NCBI RefSeq assembly: GCF_001444405.1
Contig: NZ_CP013188.1
Location: 310,001 to 374,000, forward strand
Source: Pseudoalteromonas phenolica
GTDB lineage: Bacteria; Pseudomonadota; Gammaproteobacteria; Enterobacterales; Alteromonadaceae
DNA: 64,000 bases
Direction of reading: 5' to 3'
The position numbers and the translations under genes are program-made. A model generated the notes under the pieces. The model saw only the letters and a program-made list of their open reading frames with translations. It had not been told where the DNA came from and did no database searches. Below, one piece after another: positions 34,565 through 43,755 of this stretch. Within the stretch, counting starts at the first letter, position 1, and each line of letters begins with the position of its first letter.

Positions 34565-36948
34565 TAGAATTTTACGTTCACACCTACCCAGATGTTTCTT
34601 GCTTTGTCTTTCACGTTATAGTCATCTGTAAATACCACTTCGCTTACTACGCCACGGCCACTTGCATAAGTGAACTCACCGTCACCATCTAAGTCTGTGT
34701 AATCAACGCTGTAAGATGTAAAGTCAGTATCTAGTAGGTTGTTGATACGGGCAAACACAGTGACGTTTTCGTTTAGGTCGTATTTTGCACCTAAATGAAG
34801 TAGTTGGTAATTTTTGTAGTACAGCGGCTTTTCAAGCGTGCTGTCCCAACCACGGTAACGGTCTGAACGTACTTCTGCGTTAAGAGTGACAGAGAACTCG
34901 TCCGTTACTTGCCAATCAAGGGTTGCGTTTGCCATGTGCTCAGCAGTATTGGTCAGTGGTTGACCTTCTTGTGGACCACTCTTTTGTTCGCTGTCAGTCC
35001 ATGTGTAGTTTGCGTATAAAGACACTGCATCGTTAAATGCATAACGACCTGCGACTTCTAAACCTTGGATCTCAACTTTGTCGATGTTGATCTTCTGGCT
35101 GTAGCTGTTGTAACCCAATTCGTCGTACTGGCCTAGGTTTACACATGGTTTAACATTGCTCGTCGCAGTACAGCTTTGAATGCGGTCACCACGGGCAATT
35201 TTGTCTTCAAACTCTGTTGTGAAGTAAGTGATATTGAAGTTGTGCTCTTCACTTGGGTGATTCCAGTAAAGTGCAATTTCGTTGTTGGTACTTGTTTCAG
35301 GTTTTAGATCTGGGTTACCTGCAAACGGTGAGGTACCTTGACCGCCGAAACCAGTAATACCGTTGTATAAGTCAGTCGTTTTTGGGGTTTTATAACCAGT
35401 GCTGATCCCGCCTTTTAAAGTCCAAGCTTCACCAAGTTCGTAAACACCGTATAGGCGAGGTGAAGTTTGGCTACCGAACACATCATGGTTGTCGTGGCGT
35501 ACACCCACAGTCACGGTAAGTGGATCAGCAATATGCCAGTTATCTTCAACGAACAGGGCGGTCATTTTGTGCGATTGTAAGCCTTGTGTCTCACCCGATT
35601 CCATACCGAAAACACCATCTTGTAATTCGCCATCAACCAGTTGTCCGCCAATCACAAATACATGATCGCCCGCTAAATCGTCTACAGGAATATCAACACG
35701 TGCATCTAGGGTGTACTGGTTGCTATTTAGTGTACGTTTAGGGCGTGGTAAGAAAGTTCGCTCAGCCAATGCTTTACGAGCTGCTTCGTCTAGATTTGCA
35801 TACTCACCTGACCCATCATACATAGCTTGCAATTGCTTACGTTCAGCAACTGAAAGAGGCATTGTACGACCATTGTTGTCGGTATCAACATAAGCTAAAG
35901 AAACAAATGTAGTGAAATCGTCAAATTCACCGTTGTGAGTTAATGACCACCATGTTCTGTCAAATTCTTGGTCAGCAGCATAACCGGCACGTGGGTTTAC
36001 GACACCTTTTCGGTCTTGCCAGATAGATTCAATATTGTCTTTGGTGCCAAGCGGGTAAGTAATGCGGCCAGTTTCAATATCGTAATTAGGTGTGTTGTCA
36101 TACTCTTGGTTTGATACATCGTAATCAAAGGTAATGGTGTTTTGCTCGTTTGGCGTGAATACGAATGTGGCACCTAATTGTGTGTTGGTGTTATCAACGG
36201 TTTTACCACCACTACCAAAACCAAGTTCACGGTGATGTACTTTGCCATTAGCATCGACAGCTGGCGCAAATTCAGGATTTGACGCTTGGCGCTCGTAAAT
36301 ACTACCGCGTGCAGAGAAGTTAACTAGGCCTTCAATTAGCGGGCCGAAAACACTGAAATCAGTGGTAATGTCGTCACCAAATTCATCATTAGTTTGAAAG
36401 CTGCGGCCAAAATCAATGCTGCCAGTCCATTCGTTTAGCGACTTTTTAGTAATGATGTTAATGACCCCACCCATAGCATCAGCGCCATAAAGCGTAGAAG
36501 CTGGCCCTCTGATCACTTCAATACGTTCAATGGCACTTTTTGGTGGAATGTGGTTAAACGCGTTGCCACCAAAGTTGTTTGGATAAATATCACCATGGTT
36601 GTTTTGGCGTTTGCCATCAATAAGCAATAAGGTGTATTCACCGGTTAAACCACGCATGCTCACACTACCTTGACCTGTTTTGTCGCGCGTAGTACCCACA
36701 TCGACACCCTCTTGATACTTAACGGCATCAAGTAGCGTGGTGTAAGACTGACCTTGAATGTCTTCAGCGGTAATCACAGAAATACTTGCTGGTGCGTCAG
36801 GTACTTTTTGCTCAAAACCCGTAGCAGTCACAACGATGCGTTCCATGTCATCTTGTTCAGCTTTAGGTGCTTGTTGAGCCAGTGCAGAAGTGCTTAATGT
36901 CGCTGCAATAAGCGAAGAAAGTGCGCAGAGTTTAAAAGGTGTGTTCAT
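34564..36948 (-). CDS. TonB-dependent receptor, catecholate-siderophore/colicin I type
   Basis: The 794-residue outer-membrane protein has a signal peptide (1-24), a TonB box E-R-I-V-V-T-A-T-G at 36-44, a plug domain (S-M-R-G-L, L-L-I-D-G-K-R, I-E-R-I-E-V-I-R-G-P-A-S-T-L-Y-G, then G-G-V-I-N-I-I-T-K) and a beta-barrel ending in aromatic N-V-K-F. The plug sequence is closest to FepA/CirA-type ferric-catecholate receptors. A Fur box lies 81 bp upstream of the ATG. It is downstream of and on the same strand as the PepSY/flavoreductase operon, which suggests a shared iron role. Confidence 0.9.
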   Translation of the reverse strand: MNTPFKLCALSSLIAATLSTSALAQQAPKAEQDDMERIVVTATGFEQKVPDAPASISVITAEDIQGQSYTTLLDAVKYQEGVDVGTTRDKTGQGSVSMRGLTGEYTLLLIDGKRQNNHGDIYPNNFGGNAFNHIPPKSAIERIEVIRGPASTLYGADAMGGVINIITKKSLNEWTGSIDFGRSFQTNDEFGDDITTDFSVFGPLIEGLVNFSARGSIYERQASNPEFAPAVDANGKVHHRELGFGSGGKTVDNTNTQLGATFVFTPNEQNTITFDYDVSNQEYDNTPNYDIETGRITYPLGTKDNIESIWQDRKGVVNPRAGYAADQEFDRTWWSLTHNGEFDDFTTFVSLAYVDTDNNGRTMPLSVAERKQLQAMYDGSGEYANLDEAARKALAERTFLPRPKRTLNSNQYTLDARVDIPVDDLAGDHVFVIGGQLVDGELQDGVFGMESGETQGLQSHKMTALFVEDNWHIADPLTVTVGVRHDNHDVFGSQTSPRLYGVYELGEAWTLKGGISTGYKTPKTTDLYNGITGFGGQGTSPFAGNPDLKPETSTNNEIALYWNHPSEEHNFNITYFTTEFEDKIARGDRIQSCTATSNVKPCVNLGQYDELGYNSYSQKINIDKVEIQGLEVAGRYAFNDAVSLYANYTWTDSEQKSGPQEGQPLTNTAEHMANATLDWQVTDEFSVTLNAEVRSDRYRGWDSTLEKPLYYKNYQLLHLGAKYDLNENVTVFARINNLLDTDFTSYSVDYTDLDGDGEFTYASGRGVVSEVVFTDDYNVKDKARNIWVGVNVKF

Positions 36949-37028
36949 CTTGAGAGAGCCTGGTTTATTGCTATTAATGAAATTTTTTGGGTACTGTATA
37001 GACTAAATATTTCAAAGTAAAGCTTATT

Positions 37029-37047
37029 GATAATTATTTTCATTATC
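37029..37047 (-). promoter_or_regulatory. Fur box upstream of the TonB receptor gene
   Basis: The 19 bp GATAATTATTTTCATTATC agree with the Fur consensus at 16 positions, and the ends GATAAT and ATTATC form a dyad. It lies 81-99 bp upstream of the TonB receptor start and after the flavoreductase gene. Confidence 0.7.
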
Positions 37048-37177
37048 ATTTTTGAATTGTTTGATGAGTAGTTAGATTGCTGTTTTAGTTGTTATTTCGA
37101 AGTTAAATAATAGAGGTGGAGTGTTAAGAAAGCTTAGGGGGGAGCCTCAAAGCTTTCATAATGTTGATTTAGATTAT

Positions 37178-38542
37178 TTAATACACATCTTTTCGGTAAA
37201 GACCTTGCCTTTCTAATCTTGATAATACAGGTTGACCTAATATATCAAGCAACATGCTTTCAACGTCTTTTGCCATACCTTGTAAGCTGCCACAGATAAA
37301 AATCGCCGCTCCGTTATTGACCCAGTCTTTTAATTTTGCCTGTTGCGCTAACAAGGCATCTTGTACATAGCCAGAATGACATCGACCTACTCTTATGTTG
37401 CTATCAGCGGTCTGCCGAGAAAAAGCGAGATCGATTTCAGTTAAGTGCTTGGCATTAAACCACTCTGTGAGTTCTAGGTGCCAAGGTAAGTCATGCTCTG
37501 CGCAACGTTCGCCGTAAAGCAGCCAGTTTTCATGATGTTGCTTTAGTTCTCGATGTTTTAAATGGCCCCTAAGCCCAGCTAAGCCACTGCCATTTCCGAT
37601 CAATATGAGCTTTTTATGCTCGTCCAATGGATTAAATTTAGGGTTCGCTCTGATTGAGAATGCTTGCGTACTGTCTAAATCTGCGTGATGGCATAGCCAA
37701 CCAGAGCCGAGACCAAGCTCACCTGTTGGATGTTTTTGTTCTCGCACCAGCAGCTTTAAACTTTGCTCTTGTGGCACACTGGCAATACTGTATTCACGAA
37801 CGGTATTTTCAATATGTAAACGGGCGATGTCACCGGCTTGCCATGTTAAATCACTTGGCACAGCGAGATTTATCTCAAATAAAGGGGCGCCAGGGCTATT
37901 GAGATTTACTTGCTGACGACCAGTGAGCTTGAAGTGCTGAATAGGTAGCTGAGTAGACGACAGCGTTGAACGAGGCACAGCTTCTTCAAGCAAACCCTTG
38001 CTTAGTAGGTTTGAGTACCATTCATGGATACTGTTTTCATCAAGCTTATCGACTAAAATTGGTTTAAACAAGGGGGTGCAGTGTTTGCATTGTAGTGCTT
38101 GATTGAGCATAAGGCCAAATTGACAATACTGGCCATATGCTTTGTCTCCAAGCGCAAGTACTGCGTAATTTAGATGAGCAAGTGTGCTTTTAAATGTGTC
38201 TAACTTGCCCAGAAAATGCCTGCCATTATCAGGGGCTTCGCCTTCGCCATAAGTGCTGGCGATAATTAATAAGGTATCGGCTTGTTTTAATTGTTGCTCA
38301 GTGACTTGGTTTAGCGAAATACAAATTGCTGGGTCGCCCTGACTTTTTAGTTTAACATGTAACTCACGAGCTAGTTGCTCACCAGAGCCGCTTTCACTTG
38401 CATAGGCAATGAGCGTTTTTGCATGGCGCTGTTTATGGTTTTGAAACTTTGTAACTATGACTTTGCGATAGCAAAACAGCGTAAAGACAAAATAGCCGAC
38501 CAAAAGCAGGCCGGCTTGTATAAAGGGAGATGCGTTTAGCAT
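37178..38542 (-). CDS. Membrane-anchored flavodoxin-ferredoxin-NADP reductase (sulfite reductase alpha-like)
   Basis: The 454-residue protein has an N-terminal helix (about 7-24), a flavodoxin domain (Y-A-S-E-S-G-S-G-E, 47-55; S-T-Y-G-E-G-E-A-P-D-N), then an FAD/NADPH reductase module (R-E-Y-S-I-A-S for FAD, G-N-G-S-G-L-A-G-L and C-G-S-L-Q-G-M-A for NADPH). It should pass electrons from NADPH through FAD and FMN at the inner membrane, probably to the PepSY membrane protein of the same operon for iron reduction. It is the last of four tightly packed genes (1-bp gap to the DUF4198 gene). Confidence 0.85.
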   Translation of the reverse strand: MLNASPFIQAGLLLVGYFVFTLFCYRKVIVTKFQNHKQRHAKTLIAYASESGSGEQLARELHVKLKSQGDPAICISLNQVTEQQLKQADTLLIIASTYGEGEAPDNGRHFLGKLDTFKSTLAHLNYAVLALGDKAYGQYCQFGLMLNQALQCKHCTPLFKPILVDKLDENSIHEWYSNLLSKGLLEEAVPRSTLSSTQLPIQHFKLTGRQQVNLNSPGAPLFEINLAVPSDLTWQAGDIARLHIENTVREYSIASVPQEQSLKLLVREQKHPTGELGLGSGWLCHHADLDSTQAFSIRANPKFNPLDEHKKLILIGNGSGLAGLRGHLKHRELKQHHENWLLYGERCAEHDLPWHLELTEWFNAKHLTEIDLAFSRQTADSNIRVGRCHSGYVQDALLAQQAKLKDWVNNGAAIFICGSLQGMAKDVESMLLDILGQPVLSRLERQGLYRKDVY

Positions 38543-38543
38543 T

Positions 38544-39368
38544 TTAGTCAGGTAGCACTTCTAAAACAGCAATGTAAGTGCCATTTCTTACCATCGCAGG
38601 GGCTTTGGCTTGATTATCTTCATATTCCGCTTCTAAAAAGTAACGACCAGCACCATTCCATTTTAATGTTACTATGCCTTCATCATTACTTTTTACTTTA
38701 ATTTCTTCTTGCGCATTACGGAAACGAGTTCCTTCTTGAATTGCTGTAATTTCAGCACCTACAGCTGGTTTACCATCAATCAAAAATTTGAACTGTGCTG
38801 TTTCACCAGCATAAAGTTCATTTGGGTGAGTAATAGCAACCAGTTCTAAACCTTTATTCGTTGGCTCTAGTGTTTTGTGAGTGGGTGCCCCTAAAGTTAC
38901 AAAGGTTTCCATACGGCGTGTATATTGGCTAATATTTAAGTCGTCAGCTTTTTTAGGCACACGCTTTTCAAATTCAGCCATTGAGAAAGCTTCACCACGC
39001 CCAGGGTACCACTTTCGTTTTCCATCGACTTTCCAGCTTGCATATAAGCCACTTGTAGACATAAACACTTTATATGTCCCTTCATCAGTTAAAGCTAAAT
39101 CAAACACATGGCGGTATTTGCCTTTGTGCATATTTTCAACTTCAGTTGCTGAGCCGTCAGGTTTATTTACTTTCACTCCAGTGAATCGACCTGCATTATA
39201 ATTTGAAACGAAAATATCGTTTGAAACGGCCGCATCAAAACTTACCCAGCGGTTTTCACCTGATAGCTGTGTTTCTTGTGGCACAATCCAAGCTCGGTGA
39301 GCGTTAACGTTAAAGCAGCTAGCTGCTAAGCCCGCTAACAATAGCGACTTAATAAAGGTTACTTTCAT
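38544..39368 (-). CDS. DUF4198 periplasmic protein
   Basis: The 274-residue protein has a signal peptide (1-23, ending V-N-A) and begins its mature part H-R-A-W-I-V-P, the H-x-x-W-x-x-P opening of DUF4198 (NikM/CbiK-accessory-like) proteins. The C-terminal half is a carboxypeptidase-regulatory-like beta domain (G-K-P-A-V-G-A-E-I-T-A-I-Q-E-G, D-E-G-I-V-T-L-K-W). Such proteins occur with metal-uptake genes and may bind metal by the N-terminal His. The gene is 11 bp after DUF2271 and 1 bp before the flavoreductase. Confidence 0.8.
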   Translation of the reverse strand: MKVTFIKSLLLAGLAASCFNVNAHRAWIVPQETQLSGENRWVSFDAAVSNDIFVSNYNAGRFTGVKVNKPDGSATEVENMHKGKYRHVFDLALTDEGTYKVFMSTSGLYASWKVDGKRKWYPGRGEAFSMAEFEKRVPKKADDLNISQYTRRMETFVTLGAPTHKTLEPTNKGLELVAITHPNELYAGETAQFKFLIDGKPAVGAEITAIQEGTRFRNAQEEIKVKSNDEGIVTLKWNGAGRYFLEAEYEDNQAKAPAMVRNGTYIAVLEVLPD

Positions 39369-39379
39369 GGGGGAGGGTC

Positions 39380-39892
39380 CTATGGATTAATCGTGAATGA
39401 AATGGCGCCAAGCTCGGTTTTACCCGATTTGTTAAATGTTTGCGTATTTGCTTGCGGCCAATTGAACGGAATATTAATGAGCTCTCTGCCACCGACTTCG
39501 CGAGCAGCTTCAACGCGTAGGCGATATTTTCCAGCAGGTAGATCTGTTAACTTGGCTTCTGCTAGTGAAAAGTTCAGTTGGTGAGTACCAGGGCCTTGAG
39601 TTGCCCCGCTCATACCATCAATAGGTAGCTCTAAGCTTCGACCGGTTCTTCTCCACCACTGACGCATATCTTTTAGCCACTTCTCGCCTTCATTGTTGCG
39701 CATATCAACGTCGTACCAGACAGCTAAATTGCTCACTACTTTGTTTTTGCTGTTTTCAATCCAGACTGCGACGTAAGGTTTATGGTATTCCGCAACATCA
39801 AGCCTTGGGATCTCGACCGAGACATTAATATCACTCGCTAAAGTTGGTGCAGCAACGACAGCCAATAAGGCTGAGGCTATAATTTGTTTCAT
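39380..39892 (-). CDS. DUF2271 periplasmic protein
   Basis: The 170-residue protein has a signal peptide (1-19) and a short beta-rich domain with V-A-V-W-I-E-N, W-Y-D-V-D-M-R-N, W-W-R-R-T-G-R and G-K-Y-R-L-R-V-E-A-A-R-E-V-G-G-R-E, which are the DUF2271 landmarks. The family is found in iron- and flavin-related operons between PepSY and DUF4198 genes; its biochemical role is unknown. It begins 9 bp after the PepSY-type gene, in the same transcript. Confidence 0.8.
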   Translation of the reverse strand: MKQIIASALLAVVAAPTLASDINVSVEIPRLDVAEYHKPYVAVWIENSKNKVVSNLAVWYDVDMRNNEGEKWLKDMRQWWRRTGRSLELPIDGMSGATQGPGTHQLNFSLAEAKLTDLPAGKYRLRVEAAREVGGRELINIPFNWPQANTQTFNKSGKTELGAISFTINP

Positions 39893-39901
39893 ATTTGTTC
39901 C

Positions 39902-40498
39902 TTAATGTGCACTGAGTATTAAAATTAGAACTGGAAAGATCGCTCCAGCAACAACTAAAGGCCAAGTGCTTGGACGTTGATTTGCATAGCGAATAAGCAG
40001 CCATAAACCACTCAAAGAAAACACAATGCAAAGGATTGAAAAAAAGTCGATAAACCAACGCCAAGCGTCGCTGGTATTTCGTCCTTTATGTAAATCGTTA
40101 AGGTATGAGATTACTCCGCGGTCGGTGTTCTCATAGATAAGCAATCCACTTTCAAGCTCAATGGTTAACCAAGCATCACCGCCAGGTTTGGGCATGCCCA
40201 AATACACTTCGTAGTCATCCCACTCTGCATCTGTTTTTGGTGTGGCAATATTGTGTTCATTTATCAAAAACTGCCTAACTGCTTGAGGAAGAGGGCCGCT
40301 TTCTCGATTGCTCAGCGTTTGTTTAATACCCTCACTAAGCTCAACTTCTAATGTGGTTACCACTGGTGTCGCTTTGATATCAGCTGCATGATTTAGGGTG
40401 ATCCCCGTTACTGAAAATAACAACATACCGACAAGGCATAATGCAGATGTGATCCAGTGCCATTGTCTGACAGTGCCAAGCAAATTTGAAAGTTTCAT
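39902..40498 (-). CDS. PepSY-associated membrane protein
   Basis: The 198-residue protein has a first helix with R-Q-W-H-W and G-I-T-L-N-H, a periplasmic region with W-L-T-I-E-L-E-S-G-L-L-I-Y-E and L-N-D-L-H-K-G-R, and two further helices near residues 146-195. This is the PepSY-associated TM pattern. His residues in helices (W-H-W, L-N-H, L-H-K) could bind heme, as proposed for related iron reductases, which is inference. It is the first gene of the four-gene operon; no clear Fur box is visible just upstream. Confidence 0.8.
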   Translation of the reverse strand: MKLSNLLGTVRQWHWITSALCLVGMLLFSVTGITLNHAADIKATPVVTTLEVELSEGIKQTLSNRESGPLPQAVRQFLINEHNIATPKTDAEWDDYEVYLGMPKPGGDAWLTIELESGLLIYENTDRGVISYLNDLHKGRNTSDAWRWFIDFFSILCIVFSLSGLWLLIRYANQRPSTWPLVVAGAIFPVLILILSAH

Positions 40499-40650
40499 TA
40501 TTAATTACAACGGGCTGACGACTATTTTATCCAAGGCAATTATACATATGAAATTTTAAATGAGAAGGGTTTTTATTTGCATTAATTGAAGTGGGAAAAT
40601 GTACGAATCAATACTGTACAGGGGATTGCATATGAAAAGAGTTAACAGGT

Positions 40651-40680
40651 AACCTAGAAGGAAAATTTGCCTTCTAGGTT
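40651..40680 (-). terminator. Hairpin between the catalase-like gene and the PepSY operon
   Basis: An 11-bp perfect stem (AACCTAGAAGG and its complement, 8-base loop) lies just after the catalase-like gene on the minus strand. No T run follows. It separates two same-strand units. Confidence 0.55.
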
Positions 40681-40693
40681 AAGAAAATACTGG

Positions 40694-41674
40694 TTACTGG
40701 CCGCTTAAACGCTTACCAAATGAAATTGCATAAGCCATTGAACGCATTTTCAGTACTGGGTCGTCACTGGCCGTAAAGCCTTGTGAAATCACATTTGGGT
40801 CAAAGTTGATTGGCGTACAAGCAACTCCGCCTGATTGTTTAAGTACTACTTTACCAAGTGCGACTTGTGTTCTGTCTGCAGGCCATTGAACTGAGGGGTC
40901 ATTTACCACATCTTGCTTTTCACCAATGACAGCATTAAGCGTAAAAGATACAGTACCTTGAGTAAGTTGATTAGTGAGCTTGTCAGCTAAAAAAGCGGGC
41001 TTAAGCTGCTGGGCTTGTTCTTTTGATAGTGTTTTTACACCTAAATCAGGTGTAAGTTGCCAGCGGAATTTTACTTGCTCAGCAGCATTACCGTAAAAGA
41101 AAGTATGTAAACCAAAAAACTCGGTGTTAGCGTACGAAGCGGGTGTTTTAGCTTGTGCATTCCAAGCCACATTGCCTTGCACACTTGGATTATTCTTTAT
41201 GTATTCTTGTGTTTTCTTTGGGTCGCGTTTGCCATTTTCATCGGGCAATAAGGTTGATAAAAAGCCAAAGAAGGTTTCGGGATCTTTTCCTGCAAAGACC
41301 GGGAAGTTATTACCGGTAAAAATATGTCGTGCGCCACCTGGCAAATTAATTTGCATACCCATACCACGCGTGCCAGTTGTGCGCTCGTCAGCGATTGGGT
41401 TACCGCCACCCATTGAAAATCTTAGGGTGACTGGGAGGTTTCCGTTACTTAAAAGTGGCGCATTTTTGAATAATGCAGATTGAGTATTGGGCTGAAACTC
41501 TCCAGTAGCACATACACCTGAAGCATGAGCTTTGCGAAACCCTGGGTGCTTACCGTTTAATTTTTCAAATAGCTGAATAAACTCGTTGGCAGATACGGGC
41601 TGTGAAGAAGCGATAACTTGGTTTGAAAATGTTATTCCTAAAGCGATACTAATTATGGATAAGTGTCTGAACAT
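40694..41674 (-). CDS. Catalase-family peroxidase (SrpA-like), exported
   Basis: The start M-F-R-H-L-S at 41674 (AGAGGA upstream, 326 residues) gives a signal peptide ending V-I-A-S. It is a small catalase-fold heme protein: the catalytic His is H50 (K-A-H-A-S-G), and the axial heme Tyr is Tyr315 in R-S-M-A-Y-A-I-S-F. Monofunctional catalases are about 480 or more residues; this short, exported version resembles SrpA/KatB-type peroxidases. It would remove peroxide in the periplasm, which fits beside iron-reduction genes. A start 11 codons earlier is possible but lacks a ribosome-binding site. Confidence 0.85.
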   Translation of the reverse strand: MFRHLSIISIALGITFSNQVIASSQPVSANEFIQLFEKLNGKHPGFRKAHASGVCATGEFQPNTQSALFKNAPLLSNGNLPVTLRFSMGGGNPIADERTTGTRGMGMQINLPGGARHIFTGNNFPVFAGKDPETFFGFLSTLLPDENGKRDPKKTQEYIKNNPSVQGNVAWNAQAKTPASYANTEFFGLHTFFYGNAAEQVKFRWQLTPDLGVKTLSKEQAQQLKPAFLADKLTNQLTQGTVSFTLNAVIGEKQDVVNDPSVQWPADRTQVALGKVVLKQSGGVACTPINFDPNVISQGFTASDDPVLKMRSMAYAISFGKRLSGQ

Positions 41675-41700
41675 TAAGAGAAGTCCTCTGTCTTTTATGA

Positions 41701-41719
41701 AGTACAAATTATCATTAGC
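41701..41719 (-). promoter_or_regulatory. Possible Fur-like site before the catalase-like gene
   Basis: On the minus strand CTAATGATAATTTGTAC gives 13 of 19 matches to the Fur consensus: one half is good and the other poor. It lies about 27-45 bp upstream of the start codon. Confidence 0.25.
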
Positions 41720-41856
41720 CCTTAATCGTTTTTAGTCTCTCAAGAGAGCGTTTAAATTAGATAATTGGTATAAATAATAGTTGTACTGTTAAAGACAGCA
41801 ATTTGTTCAAAAATATTTCACAAAGAAGTAAGTATTAACTCAAAGAAAGCAATATA

Positions 41857-43407
41857 TTATTGCTGGGAGTTGTTATTTGACTTCGGGTGAATATAGACTT
41901 TTTGTAGTGTGTCTTTGAAATGCTTGACACAATTTTTACCATGTTCTTTAGCTAGGAATAATGCTTTGTCAGCACCCGTTAGTAGGCGTTTTGCAGATAT
42001 ATTTTCATCCGCCATTGATGTATGTATACCTATGCTTAGTGATTGATATTCAGGCCATTTCGATTCATCATCAAAGAATAACTTACGAAGTCGTTGAGCA
42101 AATCTAACAGCATCTTTAGGCCCTAAGTTAGGACATATTATAATAAATTCGTCCCCACCCCAGCGAACAATATGATCATATTTTCTTGAATGGCTTTTTA
42201 AAAAGTTAGCCAAGAAGACCAGTGCTTTATCTCCCATTTCATGTCCATACTCATCATTGATTAATTTGAAGTTATCAAGATCGAGCAAGATCAACGTTAA
42301 GGGGTGCTGCCTATGTTTGCATTGTTGCAATTCAATTTCTAAAGTACTGTCAAATGCTCTTCTGTTAAGCAAACCTGTTAAGTGGTCGGTCGAGGCCTCG
42401 ATAGCCAGTTTTTTATGTGCTGTTTTGTCTTTTATCATGCACACAGTGTGAAAGTGTTTTCCAATCAATTTATTTGCTAAGGAAATTGCGACTTCAATCT
42501 CGCCTCTATCTTTGGTTTTACACAGAAGATTTTCATGCCTTTGGGACATATCCAAAGATTGGGGTTTAGACATAAATTTCTTTCTATTATCTTGATGCGC
42601 CTCTTTCAATTCATCAGGAACGAGCTCTTCGACACTCATTTGGCAAAGCTCTTCGGAGGAGTAGCCTAAAATAGCTGATGCTGATTCATTACTACTGATA
42701 ATCTTACCTTGTGAATCAATATATAAAATACCATCTGGTGATAGATTTAAGATGGTATTCAGTTGCCTTGAAGAGCGAAACTCTTTTCTTAGAAACTTGA
42801 AGGTTAATAGACTGGAGAGCAGCATCAAAGGTAATAATATGGTCAATAGAATAATATTACGTTGACTGATTTTTTTTGTTTCTTGCGCAGTTTGAGTCTT
42901 GAGCGTTTTTAGTTTAGGTAAAATAGCTAACCGTAGAGTTTCTAGTGCGGCCTGAGCTTTACTATCGTCTACTTTTACTCGCTCATCTAGTTGTAAAATA
43001 TCTAGCTGCGGATTATCTCGAGCATACAGAAGCTTTTGGTAATATAGCTCGAGGGTTTCAAGAATTACGGCAATGTGTTGATGCGAAGTTGAATCTTTGA
43101 GCGTGTTTTTTAATTGAGATAATGACGTTTTACTTTTTATATAGCGCCTTTCAGCTTGCTGAAAATATTGTTGCTCTCTGCGAATAATATAATTTTTAAA
43201 GTGATGGATAAAACCAACATAACCTAAATTTCTTTCAAGCTCGGCCAATTCAATCGCATTGACAACTTTCATGGTGGCTTTACCATCCCAACTTTTTTGC
43301 AGGTCATCGGTGCTATTAATTTGTAGGATCGTAAAAACAACTAAAGACAGGTTAGCGAAAAGAGTAAGTAATATAACTAGAATAAAATTGAGATTGAGCT
43401 TTTTCAT
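41857..43407 (-). CDS. Membrane diguanylate cyclase (PAS + GGDEF)
   Basis: Start chosen at M-K-K-L-N-L-N-F (43407; GGAT upstream), giving 516 residues; the frame is open 15 codons further. A first helix (about 7-27) is followed by a helical periplasmic domain, a second helix near 185-203, a PAS domain (L-N-L-S-P-D-G-I-L-Y-I-D, then L-G-Y-S-S-E-E-L) and a GGDEF domain whose G-G-D-E-F is intact at 417-421, so it should make c-di-GMP. It partners in function with EAL proteins such as the one at 11136. Single gene. Confidence 0.88.
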   Translation of the reverse strand: MKKLNLNFILVILLTLFANLSLVVFTILQINSTDDLQKSWDGKATMKVVNAIELAELERNLGYVGFIHHFKNYIIRREQQYFQQAERRYIKSKTSLSQLKNTLKDSTSHQHIAVILETLELYYQKLLYARDNPQLDILQLDERVKVDDSKAQAALETLRLAILPKLKTLKTQTAQETKKISQRNIILLTILLPLMLLSSLLTFKFLRKEFRSSRQLNTILNLSPDGILYIDSQGKIISSNESASAILGYSSEELCQMSVEELVPDELKEAHQDNRKKFMSKPQSLDMSQRHENLLCKTKDRGEIEVAISLANKLIGKHFHTVCMIKDKTAHKKLAIEASTDHLTGLLNRRAFDSTLEIELQQCKHRQHPLTLILLDLDNFKLINDEYGHEMGDKALVFLANFLKSHSRKYDHIVRWGGDEFIIICPNLGPKDAVRFAQRLRKLFFDDESKWPEYQSLSIGIHTSMADENISAKRLLTGADKALFLAKEHGKNCVKHFKDTLQKVYIHPKSNNNSQQ

Positions 43408-43492
43408 AGTCATCCATGAAGAATCGAAAAATATAAAAAGAAAGACCCACAAACCTTAGTCCACAGCCCAATTTTAGTAAAAATTACGGCTA

Positions 43493-43660
43493 ATGAAAAT
43501 TATAAAATTTGTTCTCACGTTTATTTCGAATAATTTAATGAGCCGAAAGAGAAAAGCAGGTTTCACCGAAGCTGAAACAGCTAAGCTTGAAGAAATGAGT
43601 GCAATTGCAGCGTCAAATTATAAGTATAAGGTGCTACATCGATTACCTGTCAGTGACTGA
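43493..43660 (+). CDS. Possible small protein (55 aa), unknown
   Basis: An ATG at 43493 opens a 55-codon frame; an internal start at 43538 would give 40 residues beginning M-S-R-K-R-K-A-G-F-T-E-A-E-T. The C-terminal 40 residues have a protein-like mix of residues and a basic head (R-K-R-K). I see no clear ribosome-binding site and no family. It lies in the 348-bp gap between the GGDEF and GRDP-like genes, which otherwise shows nothing. Confidence 0.3.
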   Translation: MKIIKFVLTFISNNLMSRKRKAGFTEAETAKLEEMSAIAASNYKYKVLHRLPVSD

Positions 43661-43755
43661 ATTATTTATCTGAATAAATTAGTAATTTTAAAGACGGGTA
43701 ATCGATTTAATTAATTTTAAATTTGGGTTATTTGGCGTATTTTTAGCTGGTCTTA

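Noticed and set aside
41725..41775. Possible end of another MITE (GCGTTTAAATTAGATAATTGGTATAA)-like stretch
   Set aside because: Only about 20 bp resemble one end of the element and no second end is found; it may be chance in AT-rich DNA.
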